Source: Heterostelium multicystogenum (Eukaryota > Evosea > Eumycetozoa > Acytosteliales > Acytosteliaceae). From it: a stretch of DNA of 64,000 nucleotides. Numbering within the stretch: position 1 is the first letter of the stretch; each line of letters begins with the position of its first letter. The stretch covers positions 1-64,000 of the forward strand of contig RCNN01000011.1 in assembly GCA_003667245.1 (NCBI GenBank), read 5' to 3'. The translations under genes and the position numbers were made by a program. This document shows, in pieces, positions 1 through 11,791 of this stretch. The notes under the pieces were generated by a model. The model saw only the letters and a list, made by a program, of their open reading frames with translations, was not told where the DNA came from and did not search any database.

Positions 1-1349
1 GTCCATACTTTTATACGAATCCTCTTGCTCCACTGTTTCTGATGGTTGCGATGGTTGCTTTGACTTATTATTAGTTTTGGATGTCTGTTGCTGTTGTGGT
101 TGTTCTTTTCTTTTCAATATCCCAAAGTATTATATTACAATCATTTCCAAGCTGTGATCAATAGATTATTGCTGTTGCTGCTGCTGCTACTGTTGCTATT
201 ATTTTCAATCGATGAGAATCTTGGGAAATGAACTTGTGAAAGAGGAGCACTGTGTGCTTCCTCCAAAAAAATATGACTTGAAAATGATGAAATGTCGTTT
301 ACTACAATGTCTCCACTGCCAAGAACCGATTGCCATTAATTTGCCATCTTGCGACAGATCCAAACTGTGTACAAATGGTGGATTCAATATTTGCTTTTGC
401 TGTTGTTGCTTCTGCTTTTGTAATCATCTGTGAAGGCTGTAGGAATGATTCTCTACGAATGAGCTTTCCCTTTAGATAATCCCCATTGAATCCACACATA
501 ATCATATGAACGCAGATATCACTACATCATAGGATTGATTCATTAGCCTTCCTTACTCAACCAAATACTCTATGGCAACCCATCACGCCACCACTCACGT
601 CGAATACCTACACTCATTCTTTGAATTTGGTCTAAACAATGCTTTTGAACAAAGTTTGTATGCTTCTTTAATGTTTCGCATAGCTTGTTCTTTGTAACAT
701 CTATGATTTTAATTGCACCGGAATCATCACATGCTGGCATATACTGATACTTTGAAATCGAATGATATCTTAAATAATAATAATAGAGACGAGCCAATTA
801 ATACCAAACCTAGCATTCTATGATACTTTAATGATAGTTACCTGGTTGATCTCATCAGTATTAAACTGATATTGATTTACACTTTTCTTTTAATATTAGA
901 CTTGGGTTTCTCAGATCAAAACACGATATCTTATTTGAATGTGAAACAATATATCAAAATTCTCCTTATCAAATGCAATACTGTTAACCTGTTAGTAGTT
1001 GATTGATCATTTGTATTTTGTAAAATAGATTAGCAAGACTGTATGTATCGAGGACATGAATCCGAATCGAGTAGTTTAGCTTACGTACTGGCTCGTCATT
1101 GAAGCCATTAATACATTTGATAACGGATCGCCTGTCGATGTCCCAGAGTCTAACTGTGCAGTCGTCAGACGACGACGCAAGTATTGGTTTAGAGCCGTGA
1201 ATGGTCACATACACAACACTATCTTTATGTCCCTTAAACTTGTGCTCCACCAATTTAAAAGCAGATGGCTTCTGCTTGCTTATACCAGCAGTATTGCTGC
1301 TGCTTTCACCAGTAGAGGTAGTAGTAGTAGTAGTTGCAGTTTGTTCCAT
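1..1349 (-). CDS. WD40 protein, WDR53-like (3' end beyond window; frameshifted)
   Basis: The N-terminal exon (1349 to about 1085) encodes a Thr/Ser-rich leader, then a WD repeat with GHKDSVVYV and DDCTVRLWDID. After a GT..AG intron, conserved segments continue in shifting frames: SCFDLRNP near 900, DDSGAIKIIDVTKNKL near 700, VHSLDLSQDGKLMAIG near 350, and GNDCNIILWDIEKK near 130, followed by a Gln/Ser-rich tail running off the left edge. The segment order and wording match WDR53, a WD40 propeller that in animals has been reported as a DDB1-binding (DCAF-type) protein; that role here is inference. At least three one-base frame changes occur (one near 150, CTT for CT), probably sequence errors. 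The start is the first ATG before the conserved repeat; an AT-rich intergenic stretch lies upstream. Confidence 0.72.
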
Positions 1350-1620
1350 TATTTAATAATAAAAAAACATAAATTAAAATGAACTAACTATTCGTTCGTT
1401 TTTTTTTTATGAAGTAATAAACCAGTCTCATTCAGATCATCTCAATCAATTCCAACTGTTTTTATTAATAATAAAACAAAAACAACACCAACACCAACAA
1501 TAATCATATTTTAAATTAATTGTCCAATTAATATCTTTTAATGTTTTATAAACCCTTTGAATTATATATAATAAATAAAGACTTCCTTTTAACAGAAATA
1601 ATCTTGAAATAGCACAAATT

Positions 1621-2560
1621 TAGGAGGACAATCATTACCCCATGGTCCGAATGATGGTGAGTTAATGAATTTGTTGAAAAAAGCTCAGGACTTTTACATC
1701 TGAAGTAATTTTCTAATCCTTTAAAGATTTAAGATACATCAGTGTTTAAATTGAGGGTAGTGTTGCTGTAACTAAAGAAGGAAGAGAAGAAATTGAAGAC
1801 ATGAAATCATTAGTTATTTCAAGGTTCATGATTTTCCATTTTTAGCGCTAGAAATCACTTAATTTCCTGGAAATCCATCTTGTAGTTACCAGCAGTTTTG
1901 TCCCCATCTACCTTGACTATTGTCGACAAACAAAACCCCAGCTGCACTTCATATGGTAAATGGAGGTAGGATCAGGAAGAAAGAGAAAGACCAAGAACTA
2001 ATAAATGATTCATAAAAAGGGAGTGATGATCCAATAAAACTTTATTGATCTTGATACCATAAATTACAATTTTTATCCTTTCAAACTTTATTTATTACTT
2101 AACATTTTGAAAAAAACTCTTGTGATGGTAAAGAATACTAAAAAGATAGATAAAGAAGGAGATGATATCCCAACAACTATAAAAGATTGTTTTCCCAAGG
2201 AATCAGAAGAAGAGGACGATCAAGACTTGGGACAACCACCCAGAGTTGAAACAAAAACTTATTGGTGCAACACGTCGATATATCGATGCTGTCAGTTCTT
2301 TGGAATCTATTCTTAATGATAAAGATAAAGATGCAAATATGATTGTCACGAGCATGAAACATATAGGAGGTTTTATTGATGAACAAAACTTAGATCACTA
2401 CTACAACACTACCTTGAAGAAGGAACTTTCCCTACTAACAGGAAAGAGACTTGCACAATTAACTCATGCTATTGCAGAGGTTGGAACAATGGGAATCAGT
2501 GACAGATTAACATATGAAACCAGAAATCAAATTTATAAAGAGTATAACCCGTTGAAATAA
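1621..2560 (+). CDS. Fragmented gene of unknown function
   Basis: I do not recognise this gene. The clearest part is 2107-2560, where an acidic Lys/Glu/Asp-rich stretch (KESEEEDDQDLG) changes frame near 2246 into a helical segment containing ATRRYIDAVSSLES and ending EYNPLK. Further upstream, coding-like patches preceded by AG dinucleotides read HGPNDGELMNLLKKAQDFYI (about 1640-1705) and VAVTKEGREEIEDMKSLVIS (about 1757-1823). They may be earlier exons of the same gene or relics. A reverse-strand patch around 1870-1930 (KVDGDKTAGNYKMDFQEIK) also looks coding-like, so the region may hold remains of two genes. No intact reading frame covers it. Confidence is low that this is one functional gene. 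Confidence 0.35.
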
Positions 2561-4943
2561 ACAATTTGTAAATACAAAATAAGGTTTTTAAACTATAGTT
2601 CTTCAAGAAACAAATACTTATGAATTTGTTTTGCTCCCATTATCTTTATTTTTTATTCCAGGGAATTTGGGAAAAAGCTTTCAAAAACCTATTTTATTAT
2701 TATGTCTTAGTATTGTCCCAGCTAGCCCATGATGTTTATTCGTTGTTACAACTCTATTCAATAATAACTCTGACTATAAGCCACAACCTTAGATTGGAGA
2801 AGTTATTATCCATAAGTAACAAATTATTCTCCAATAATAAAGCATGAAATCAATCATTATCCATCCAATAGGTGGTCCACAATGAATATATTTATAAATA
2901 ACACAATATAATCTTAAATATATTTAATTTAAAATATAGACTAAAAAAAAGTATACCATTTAATTTGACGTTACTTGTTGTTCTGTTAAACAAGTTCGTT
3001 TGCATTAAAAATAACAACAAAAAATAAAATTAAATAAAATAAAATGTTGTATATATTTTAGACGAAATGTTTGTTTGCTGATTCAACAAACGACAGATGA
3101 TGTCGAATTATCGATTAAAATTAATTTTTGTTTTTTATTATGGTTTGAACCAGACATAGAGTGCACCAGAAATAGTAATGTTCATACACCCCTCAACAAT
3201 ACTAATAATAATAATAAGGATCGATTAAAAAACAAAGTTTTTGTTGAACAAGTGAAGAAAAAATTCTATTTTTTTAATTTAATATTATTTAAATTTTAAT
3301 TTTGATTTATTTAAATTTTTGTAATATTTTGTTTTTTTGTTTTGTCGACGAAAAAGCACATACACACTACTAAATTCCATATTAAACAACAACTAATAGC
3401 AACAATAACACTATAGTATTCGTTAGTCAACTAACCAACTAACAAAACAAACAAATAGAACACTAATTAATTAATTAAATAACTATTAAAGTCAGAGTCT
3501 GCAAACAACTTAATTACATTCTTTACCTAAATAAGAGTTTATAGTTTTTTTTGGTTTTGCACATTAATGTTTAATTTAATTTAAAATATCAACTTCAAAC
3601 AGAAAAAAAAAAACAATAATAATAATAATAATTTAGAAAAATAGAATCAACAGCAACAGCAGCAAATCAGAAATTAGCTACCAATCAATCACTCTCTCTT
3701 TTGTTGAAGATCACTAAATACCTCACTTTTGATCACTCTTAGTTTGAACACTCATTATTGTCTATAATGTTCTTCTAAAGTATCAGTGTTGAATTTGTGT
3801 CTTTTGTTTTAATATTGTTTGTGTATTGTTTATTTCCTTAGTATTAATCAATAACTATAGCAACAACAATAATAATAATAATATAACAACAACAAAAATT
3901 TCATTGTAATATAATAATAAATAACTTTTTTTAATTTATAGTTTTTCATCTTTCATTTTTGTACATATTCAATTTAAACTTTTAGTTTTATTTCTTTCAA
4001 TAACTATTATCTATTCTATTTTATATTCATTTCTATTTTATAACATAACAATAAACAATCATAACAAAAAAAACCAAATAAAAAGTTATTCAATTTATTA
4101 TTATATTTTATTTATAAATATAATCGATTAATATTTAGAAAAATAATTATTAATAACCTTTTTAGTATACTCTTTTTAGTTTAAGTTTTATTTATTTATT
4201 TTATTTTTTTATTAATAATATCAGCAAATAGAATTAATTCATTAGTCACGTCACCTATTAATCAATTAATTTAGATCGCGTTGGTATAATAGAAAGGTTA
4301 TTTAATTAATAAATACAACACAAACAATATCTAATTAAAACAAAAGAACGAAGCAACACCACCTCAACCCATTATTAAATAACAAAGTCAAATTTCGTTA
4401 ATCACATAATAATCAGTATATTGAAATTTTAATTTAGCTCCTGCTGCATTTGATATTTCCCCACACATTATTTTTAAATTTTTTGTTTTAACATAATATT
4501 TTTGGTTTGCTCTCATTTGTATTTTAATATTCCACTCAACCAACAACAACAACGTTTCTTTATTAATTTTAATATATCTCAAAATTAACAACCAACAACA
4601 ACAACTCATCATCAAAAATAACAATCTAATCTAATAATAGAGTTTTGGCAATCATTGCTTCTTTTATTATTAATAGTCTAATTTGTTTAATTTCCTCATT
4701 TGCTTGGACACCATTATCATTTATCATTCCATCAAATTCGAAATTTCAACAAATCTATAATAATAATAAACAAGAACTCTCACCCATCTTCACCAATTGG
4801 CTTATTAGCATTCACACTAAACCCAACAACTTGAAATCATACGATTTTCAATTAGATTTTATCATTTGATAAACAATCTCTGATTATATAGTATATTTAT
4901 TACTTTTAGTAATTATAATATATTATATAATTCCCACCAAACC
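2561..4943. other. Long AT-rich intergenic region upstream of the 4944 gene
   Basis: About 2.4 kb of very AT-rich DNA with runs of A and T and repeats of CAA, AAT and AATT. Reading frames at 2620-2847, 3075-3299, 4388-4624 (reverse) and 4645-4869 are low-complexity, show no conserved segments and do not use the C/G-ending codons of neighbouring genes, so I do not call them. The length suggests a large 5' regulatory region, as is common for developmental regulators in dictyostelids. I see no individual site I can defend. Confidence 0.5.
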
Positions 4944-7010
4944 ATGACAACTTCTAATTGTAGCTCTGTTGAAGAGTTGATCTCATTGAAATTGGATGCT
5001 TCAGCTGCATCATCATCACTATTCAGTGCACTGTCATCATCACAATCACCAAGATCACTCTCACCAACCCAGCAGATCCCATCATCGCCAATCATCATTG
5101 TTGAACAAGTTCCCCCAAGCTCACCATCTCAATCAACACCAGCATTGGCTAAATCCATCACCAACTCACCATCCACCAAGAGACCAGCAAAGGATGTACT
5201 CTCTGCACAAATACTCATTGGTATGAAGAACTTGATTCCATCGTCATCCTGCGCAGTTGGTTCTCCCAATTCACCACTCTCCGCCCCAAATTCACCATTG
5301 CCGATCCAAGCACCACTATCTCCCTCGGTTAGTGACAGTGAGAAACCCAATAGTCCGCGCTCTACCGACCACCAACCACCATCTGCCGCCAACAACTGCA
5401 CATTCAAAGTGTGTCTCTTGTGCAAACGTGGCTCCCCATTTGTCAATAACCAATCACCGACATGGGCTTGTATCATGCGTATAGTTTTCTACTGCTTGCA
5501 GAATGAGATCACATCGAAACCTTTTCTCAATCTCAAGACTGACGTTTACGGCTTCATGACTGCACATTGGCATTTATTATGTCTAGATAAAAAGAGTATG
5601 CATTGATCATCAAATAATATATATTATATTATTGTTTTGATCGTGTCTTACGCGTGCAAGAGAGCTCGTATATAATGGCACTTTCTTAAATTATAATATA
5701 TTTATAGTTAGACCAAGTCCAACTTGATTTGATTATTTACCAATCTTTCTTTCTTCTCTTCTATCATTTGATTTCGATAATACTTCTTTTATCAAATCAA
5801 TTTAGGATCTGACAATTGGCATAAGCAAATTCAAGACATGTTATCCCATTCAAAGAATCTATTCGAAAGTGGTATGGACACCTACAAGCAAAACGGTTAT
5901 TGGCGTATGAAACAAATCTCTGACCCCTGGGAAGAGATTAAGTCTAAGAAAGTAATCTCAAAGAGAAAGCGTTCCTACAGCGAAGCTGACAAAGACCACT
6001 CTTCAAAGAACAACACAAATAGCAACGCCTCAAGTGTTGTCTCTTCTCCAGTTTCAGTAACCACCGCAACCATCCCAGCTTCACCAGTTTCATCGACCAG
6101 CGACACCATTACCACCAGCTCAATCGATAAGAAGATTCATGAGAATTTCCATCAATTGTCGTCCCAGTTGAGCAAAAACAAAGACACCAACAAGACAACC
6201 CCTCCAATCAATCTTACATTGGCTTCACAGGTAACCGCCCCAATCTCTTCTTCAAAGTCAATTTCCACCCCAAGACTCAAGAAGAAGCAAAAAGTAGATC
6301 ATTTGATCCCATCGCCAATCTACTACTGGTTCTACCACAGCATCCACCCCTGTTGTCAACCAAGCACCCATTCCAACTTTGCCAATCATTTCAATGTTGG
6401 ACGATAACTCACTTAAGATCGACGATTCCGATGTTGAAGTAAACATTGAAGATGTTGAGGAGATCAAACATTACGACGATGATCAATCCTCCATGAGTCT
6501 TCTCTTGCTCTCTTCCACTGCATTCGAGTCATCCAAGTTATTACCAATTGTGCGTGACGACCAACCAGTGGCTGCATCCACCAGATCCTCCTCTGTTGCT
6601 GAAACCTCAAGTTTCGCAACCAATCTCGCCAACATCGGTGGTAATACATCCGCACCAACTTCACCACCCACTGTTCATCACCATCATCACTTCTTCTGAT
6701 GAAAGAAGAAGAAATTTCACTGTTGAAACAACAATTACAGTTGATTTGCTCTAACCTCACTCTCATAAATCAATCTGACGATCCAAACACGGTTCAATCT
6801 ATGATTGAAAAAGAAATTAAAAGAATTTCAAACATTTGCAGCACCAATAACCACCAAGATATCGATAAAACAACTACCACAAACGCCCCCACCGCAATCA
6901 AAAGTCCAGTCAAGCTTAACTCCTCCGTCGAAGCTGCCATCGAAGACGACTGTGTTCCCAATATCTCTGGACTTTCCAGTCTAATGGTAGCAGTCACAAC
7001 CAATATTTAA
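4944..7010 (+). CDS. Ser/Pro-rich nuclear-type regulator, possibly CudA family
   Basis: Two exons: 4944-5595 and 5806-7010 (AGA|GTATGC donor, TTTAG acceptor; phases agree). The N-terminus is rich in Ser-Pro and Asn-Ser-Pro motifs. A compact conserved-looking core spans the intron: FKVCLLCKRG, PTWACIMRIVFYCL, LKTDVYGFMTAHWHLLCLDK, then DNWHKQIQDMLSHSKNLFES and NGYWRMKQISDPWEEIKSKK. A basic KRKRS and a Ser/Thr-rich, partly acidic tail follow, with a possible short coiled coil (MKEEEISLLKQQLQLI). This layout resembles the dictyostelid CudA group of prestalk/prespore transcription regulators, which I recall only loosely, so the family call is tentative. Two frame changes (about 6300-6320, and near 6680 where TTT appears as TT) break the tail; the reading continues naturally after each. 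Confidence 0.6.
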
Positions 7011-8358
7011 TATTATTTTTCTTTCACACAACAATCACAACCACAAAAATAACAGTTAAAAAATATTTATAATCACACAAAACAAAAACAACTAATTTAT
7101 ATATCTAACAAATATATAATTTAAATAAAAAACAAAAAAAAGATCAATGCTAAACATGATATTACCATGTTTGGCATTGACCAATATGTATAGAATAAAG
7201 AAAATGTGTGTTGAGGCATGGTTTGTGTTAGGTCTTGATCTTTGTAAATTGCTAACTCAGTTGATATTTTTTAATGTTTTTTTATTTCAGTTGTTTCTGC
7301 AGATTAAAAGGTTGTGGGTTGTTCAACCCCCTAAAATTGATACTTTCAATCATTTATTACCGAAAAAAGTCTTGCACTTTGGATGACTTGTCAAAAAATC
7401 AACAAATGCTTGTTCAGATTTGTGGTGTAGCCAATGAAAGGTAAATCTCAGTTCGTTTTGCGAAGGATGTGTTGATTATCGATAAATTTAATTGGAGGTA
7501 TGCACAAACCTTTTTACTTCCATATGAAAATGAATAGTTTTTAACATTCCACATTCTTCACAACAAAAGGTCTATGATCAAAACTAACAAAACAGCAATC
7601 TGAAGGTTTGGTAGATAGCATTCAAAATTTTTGTATCATGTAAGTTAGATAGAGATAACAATTATTTGACCAGATACAAATGTTTAAATCTATTATTTGT
7701 TATTATTATTTTATTTTAAGCAGTTTGATATACACCTCTTAAATCTATTTTTTTTAAATCTATCACTGCGATCATCGCTTATTTTTCACAACTCTAGCTC
7801 TCTCACTCTCTCTGTTTTTGTTTTCTATTGAAAGTGGTGTGTGTTGGTTCTCTAGACATTAAACTAGGTGTCCTCCAGTTCGTACCAATAAAAAGAAATC
7901 ACTCACAGTTTTGTTTTGTCATTGTTGTTGTTTTTTTGATCAGAGTTTAATTTCATTTGTAATGCAAATTAATTAAACCCACGAAGTCAATCTACTTTTT
8001 AGCTCCATCACTTTCACAGCAAAAGACATTATTCATCCATCCGACTATTGGGGTAATGTTATTCCACTTAAAGGCCAATCTACATGACTTACATTTATTT
8101 AGAACTCATTTTTCGATGCTTTAGGGTGTTAGGTATGGATAGTTGTTACTCTGTGGATAGGTTCATATCTATTGCGCAATGTCACACTAACGATCTTTCA
8201 TTTTTTCAGCTCTTTCATAATTATTTAAGTTCACTGAGTTTTCATTTGAATTACCATCTTTTTGTTATTATTACTCTCTTTTTTATAATAAATCCATATA
8301 GTATTATTAATAACTCTAATTTCCAAACAAATTTAAATAATTTAGTTGAAAAGTAACA
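7011..8358. other. Intergenic region with GT-rich patch
   Basis: No gene supported. Frames at 7147-7386 and 8084-8356 are Phe/Leu/Ile-rich translations of AT-rich DNA without conserved segments. A GT-rich stretch at about 7831-7848 (GTGGTGTGTGTTGG) lies about 510 bp upstream of the next start. It resembles the G-boxes bound by GBF in Dictyostelium developmental promoters, but one short match is weak evidence. Confidence 0.4.
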
Positions 8359-9444
8359 ATGTTATTATATGTTCTTGCATTCCTTTCGGTAGTTGGATAC
8401 TTTTGTTATTCAAACTACACCAAAAGACTTGAAAAGTTTTCCTCCTGGAAAAATAAATTACAAGGTCTAGAGGTCAAAAAGAATGAAGATGTTGATGAAA
8501 TTATTAAATACGTTGTAGGATACGAATATCCATTCGAAATGTTTTTGGCTTTGGTAAGTTTTCTTGATCAGTTTCGGGAAGTTTGGCTCAAATAATTAAT
8601 TAAGTATTTCAGAATTTCTGTTTCTATCGTACTTTCTGTAGTCCAACCATTTCCAAACGTCTATCGCAGAACTGGTACCATTGTTAATACTACAGATAAA
8701 CGTGCATGTGATACCGATTTGTTAATGCACATTTGGATGGAGTAAGTTATTTCCCCAATTTTATAAATTATGGTACTGACAAAACATTTGAAAATTATAG
8801 CTATGGAGTAGACAGTGTTGAAGGAAAAAGCATCATATGAGCATTTGAACAAAATCCATGGACTCCATTCTGCTAGGACCAGAAACGTTGATTTTGTATT
8901 TGTATTGTGTTGTTTGGTTGTCGATGCTATCCAATTCACCAACGACTATGGTTGGAGAAAGATCGAGGAGAAAGAGAAGGAGGCCATTTGGGAATTCTAC
9001 CGTCGTGTTGGTGACAGAATGAAGCTAACTGATGTTCCAAAGTCCTTGGCAGACTGCTACAAGTTTGTTGATACCTACACTGAAGATGACAGATCATCTC
9101 GTGTCTCTGAAGATGGTAAAGTTTTAACTGAAGCCATCACCAAGCTCGTTTGCCAATGGTACTATCTCATCCCAGCCCCAATTTGTCGTATCGTCGTCAA
9201 TGTCGTACTCTATCAAATGAGTCCAACCTTCCAAAGAAAACTTGGACTTACCAAGCCAACTTTTGGAGAGTCACTCTTGGTAAACACCGTCTTACAAGCA
9301 CGTAAGGCTTTGCTCAATGTCATTCCATTCAGAACTCAGCCATACAAGCTCTCCGACGTTATCATGAAGACAGACTATGGATGCCCAGTGGCCAAAGAGA
9401 CGATTGCCAAGGTTGGACCAGTCGACATGTTGGCCAGAATGTAA
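8359..9444 (+). CDS. MpaB/rubber-oxygenase-like (DUF2236) protein
   Basis: Three exons: 8359-8553, 8613-8741 and 8801-9444, with GTAAGT donors and CAG/TAG acceptors. The protein starts with a hydrophobic anchor (MLLYVLAFLSVVGYFCY), consistent with a membrane-bound N-terminus. Family-type landmarks follow: NFCFYRTFCSPTISKRL, DKRACDTDLLMHIWMD, HLNKIHG, a helix ending in YGWRKIE, EAIWEFYRRVGDRM and a C-terminal helical part. These match the haem-dependent DUF2236 oxygenase superfamily (ER-bound MpaB and bacterial latex-clearing proteins), common in dictyostelids. The substrate is unknown. Two single-base errors break the frame: an extra base in CAGAACT near 8670 and an extra A in the A5 run at 8825-8829. 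About 340 residues after correction. I am fairly sure of the family and not of any activity. Confidence 0.75.
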
Positions 9445-9681
9445 AATAGATATTGTCATACAAAAAAAAATCTTATAAAAATCGTTAAATTATTCAATTA
9501 TTCTATTATTCTATGATTATATTTTTGTCTATATTTTCTATTCCAAGTATTTTTTTCTTTTTAAAATTTTCTCTTTTGATCAAAAAAAGATCAATCAATA
9601 GTGTGTGGAGTTTTGTTTAATATAAATCTAAAATAATAATGTTGTGATTTTTCATTTTTGTGATCATTAAAGAATAATATA

Positions 9682-10961
9682 ATGACAAGCCTACCTCATA
9701 TAGTATTGAAAAGAATCTGTAGTCATTTGGATAACAGCGACAGAATCTGCTTGACTTTGGCTTGCAAAAAGTATTATAAAGAGAAAGATGGTTATCTAAA
9801 GTTTGACACTCCAGATTATATATCTTACGAACAATTTAAGAAAAGACCAGAATGCAAGTTGGTAGCATACCACAATGCCATCCAGTCGTCGTATGAAAAG
9901 GATGGAGACAGAAGTAATATATATGTAGATAGAATTGACATCCAGACAAATAACAAACAACGTATGATTTAAATTATTATTAGTATTATTATCAGAGGAT
10001 TAAGTTAGTCAAAATGTGCTGGTAATCTAACATGTCAATGTGTATTGTAATAGACGAAGTATTTAGATATACCGCGAATATACCATTTGAAGTTGGAGTT
10101 ATCCCAGTTGGCACAACAAAGTTAGAGTTTGGAGATGATTTCGATCAAAATATTGCCCCAAATTCCATTCCATCATCTGTTATTTGCATTGAGTTTGGTG
10201 CTAATTTCAATCGTCCAATTAATAGTGGTGATTTGCCAGCAGAGCTTGTCATCCTGAAATTTGGACTGAATTTCAACGGTGAATTCAATTTGTCTTCTAA
10301 TACATCGTTGGAAGAGCTGTATTTCGGTAAATTTTATAACCGTCCACTCGGACGTCTTCCCCCGAATCTCAAGAAGCTCGAGTTTGGAGTTCGTTTCAAT
10401 ACACAAATCACACAAAAGTTACCATCTACTCTAGAAACCTTGACCTTTGGTGGTAGTTTCAGTAAGAAGTTGAATGAAAGTGTTATCCCACCAGCTTTGA
10501 AGTATTTGACATTCGGATTTCTCTTTAACCACCCAATCCCAAAACTACCATCCACTCTCAAGATACTCAAATTCAACAACAGATTCAACCAGCCATTCGA
10601 TCCTCAAAACCTTGCAACACTCGAGCGTATTGTTTTGGGACAAGACTTCAACCAGATGGAGTCATTAGAAGGTTTGCCACGCAGTGTTATTGTCGAGTTT
10701 GACTACAGCGATGAATTCTATTTCAACACCGAGTTGTTCTATACCTACCGTGGCATCCGTAAGCTTCCAACCACTATTGGTCATCTTATCCTTCATTGCT
10801 CACATGGTTTGAGATTCGACATTAAGCTCATCTCCGATCAGCATGCTTTAATTATTAGTAACAGATTGGATGGAGGTATTTTGTCACTCACTGAATTCAC
10901 TGATGGAACCTTATTCAAGAGGATAAATTCAATCTTTAAGGCAGAGGATTATAATCAATAA
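9682..10961 (+). CDS. F-box-like/FNIP-repeat protein
   Basis: Exon 1 is 9682-9961 and exon 2 probably 10054-10961 (donor C|GTATGA, acceptor AATAG, phases compatible). Residues 1-30 (LPHIVLKRICSHL...RICLTLACKKYY) have the F-box-like form usual at the N-terminus of dictyostelid FNIP proteins. Exon 2 carries about seven repeats of roughly 22 residues of the type LP..L..L.FG..FN.PI, for example LVILKFGLNFNGEFN and LKYLTFGFLFNHPIPKLPST. FNIP repeats form a leucine-rich-repeat-like solenoid. Pairing an F-box with a solenoid suggests a substrate receptor of an SCF-type ubiquitin ligase (inference). Unlike most genes here it has no frameshift. A related gene lies in reverse orientation at 17189-18727. 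Confidence 0.85.
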
Positions 10962-11383
10962 ATACTTAATAATAATAATATAAACAAAGGAAGATATTTT
11001 ATTCAAGTGTCCATGATGTAACGATAAAAAAAAAAGATGACAGACGATGATAATGGATCAATTTGAATAGCTTTCACTTAAATTCCAATTGAAAATCATT
11101 TCGTGTCTTGTTGGGATTTGGATCATACAGATATGCAAATGGCGGGTGCAAGAATAGCAATCTTTATAATGTTGGCGCGCGAAATTTAATTAAATTTAGC
11201 GAAATGGGAACTTATTAGATTTTTATGGATTGATTTGACAGTTGATAAAAAAAGAGATATCTATTTTTTCCTGGAAATCATTGGAGACTTCTCTAATTCT
11301 TATACCAAAGTAGAAACCTATAAATTGATTTAGTGATATCAATGTGATTAACGATTTATTATACTAATTATAAACTTTTAAGA
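10962..11383. other. Intergenic spacer
   Basis: About 420 bp between two genes in the same orientation. The sequence is slightly less AT-rich around 11100-11180 (contains GTTGGCGCGCGAAATTT). I see no coding frame, RNA gene or repeat that I can support. Confidence 0.4.
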
Positions 11384-11791
11384 ATGAAGATATTTATTGC
11401 CTCTGTTTTTGTTGATGACCTAGTAAAAGCATTGGATTTCTATACCAATAAGCTAGGATTCATAAAGAAAGCCGACATTTGTCATGGAGATTATCGTTGG
11501 CTTACTGTTGTCTCACCGGAAGCTCCAAATGGTGTCGAGTTGTTGTTAGAGCCAAATGCACATGCCGCCACTAAACCTTTCCAGAGTGCTTTGAAGGCTG
11601 ATTCCATTCCATGGACCCAATTCCAAGTCAATGATATCGATCAAGAATATGAAAAACTCAAGAATTTAGGTGTTGAATTCTCCATGGCGCCAATGGATGC
11701 TGGACCCTGCAAAATTGCCCAATTTGATGACACCTGTGGTAACCTCATCCAAATCGTTCAACTCAAGTCCAACAATTCAGAATCACAATAA
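11384..11791 (+). CDS. VOC-superfamily (glyoxalase/bleomycin-resistance fold) protein
   Basis: A single-exon, intact 135-residue protein. The start reads MKIFIASVFVDDLVKALDFY, followed by TNKLGF, a typical beta-alpha opening of a VOC module. Later elements are DYRWLTVVSP, VELLLEPN, FQVNDIDQEYEKLKNLGVEF and a closing GNLIQIVQ strand. The length equals one stand-alone two-module VOC protein as found in bacteria and fungi. The fold normally coordinates a divalent metal; a Glu in LLLEPN is one possible ligand, but the substrate cannot be inferred. It lacks the introns and low-complexity tracts of its neighbours, so ancient transfer from bacteria is possible but not shown. Confidence 0.82.
   Translation: MKIFIASVFVDDLVKALDFYTNKLGFIKKADICHGDYRWLTVVSPEAPNGVELLLEPNAHAATKPFQSALKADSIPWTQFQVNDIDQEYEKLKNLGVEFSMAPMDAGPCKIAQFDDTCGNLIQIVQLKSNNSESQ

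Noticed and set aside
205..505. Forward-strand frame 212-433 and similar
   Set aside because: Antisense shadow of the WDR53-like gene, whose conserved WD40 sequence is on the reverse strand.
7147..7386. 79-codon frame (MLNMILPCLALTNMY...)
   Set aside because: Phe/Leu-rich translation of AT-rich DNA, no conserved segments, no favoured codons.
8084..8356. 90-codon frame directly before the MpaB-like gene
   Set aside because: Low-complexity Phe/Ile/Asn content; lies in the likely 5' region of the real gene and adds no domain.
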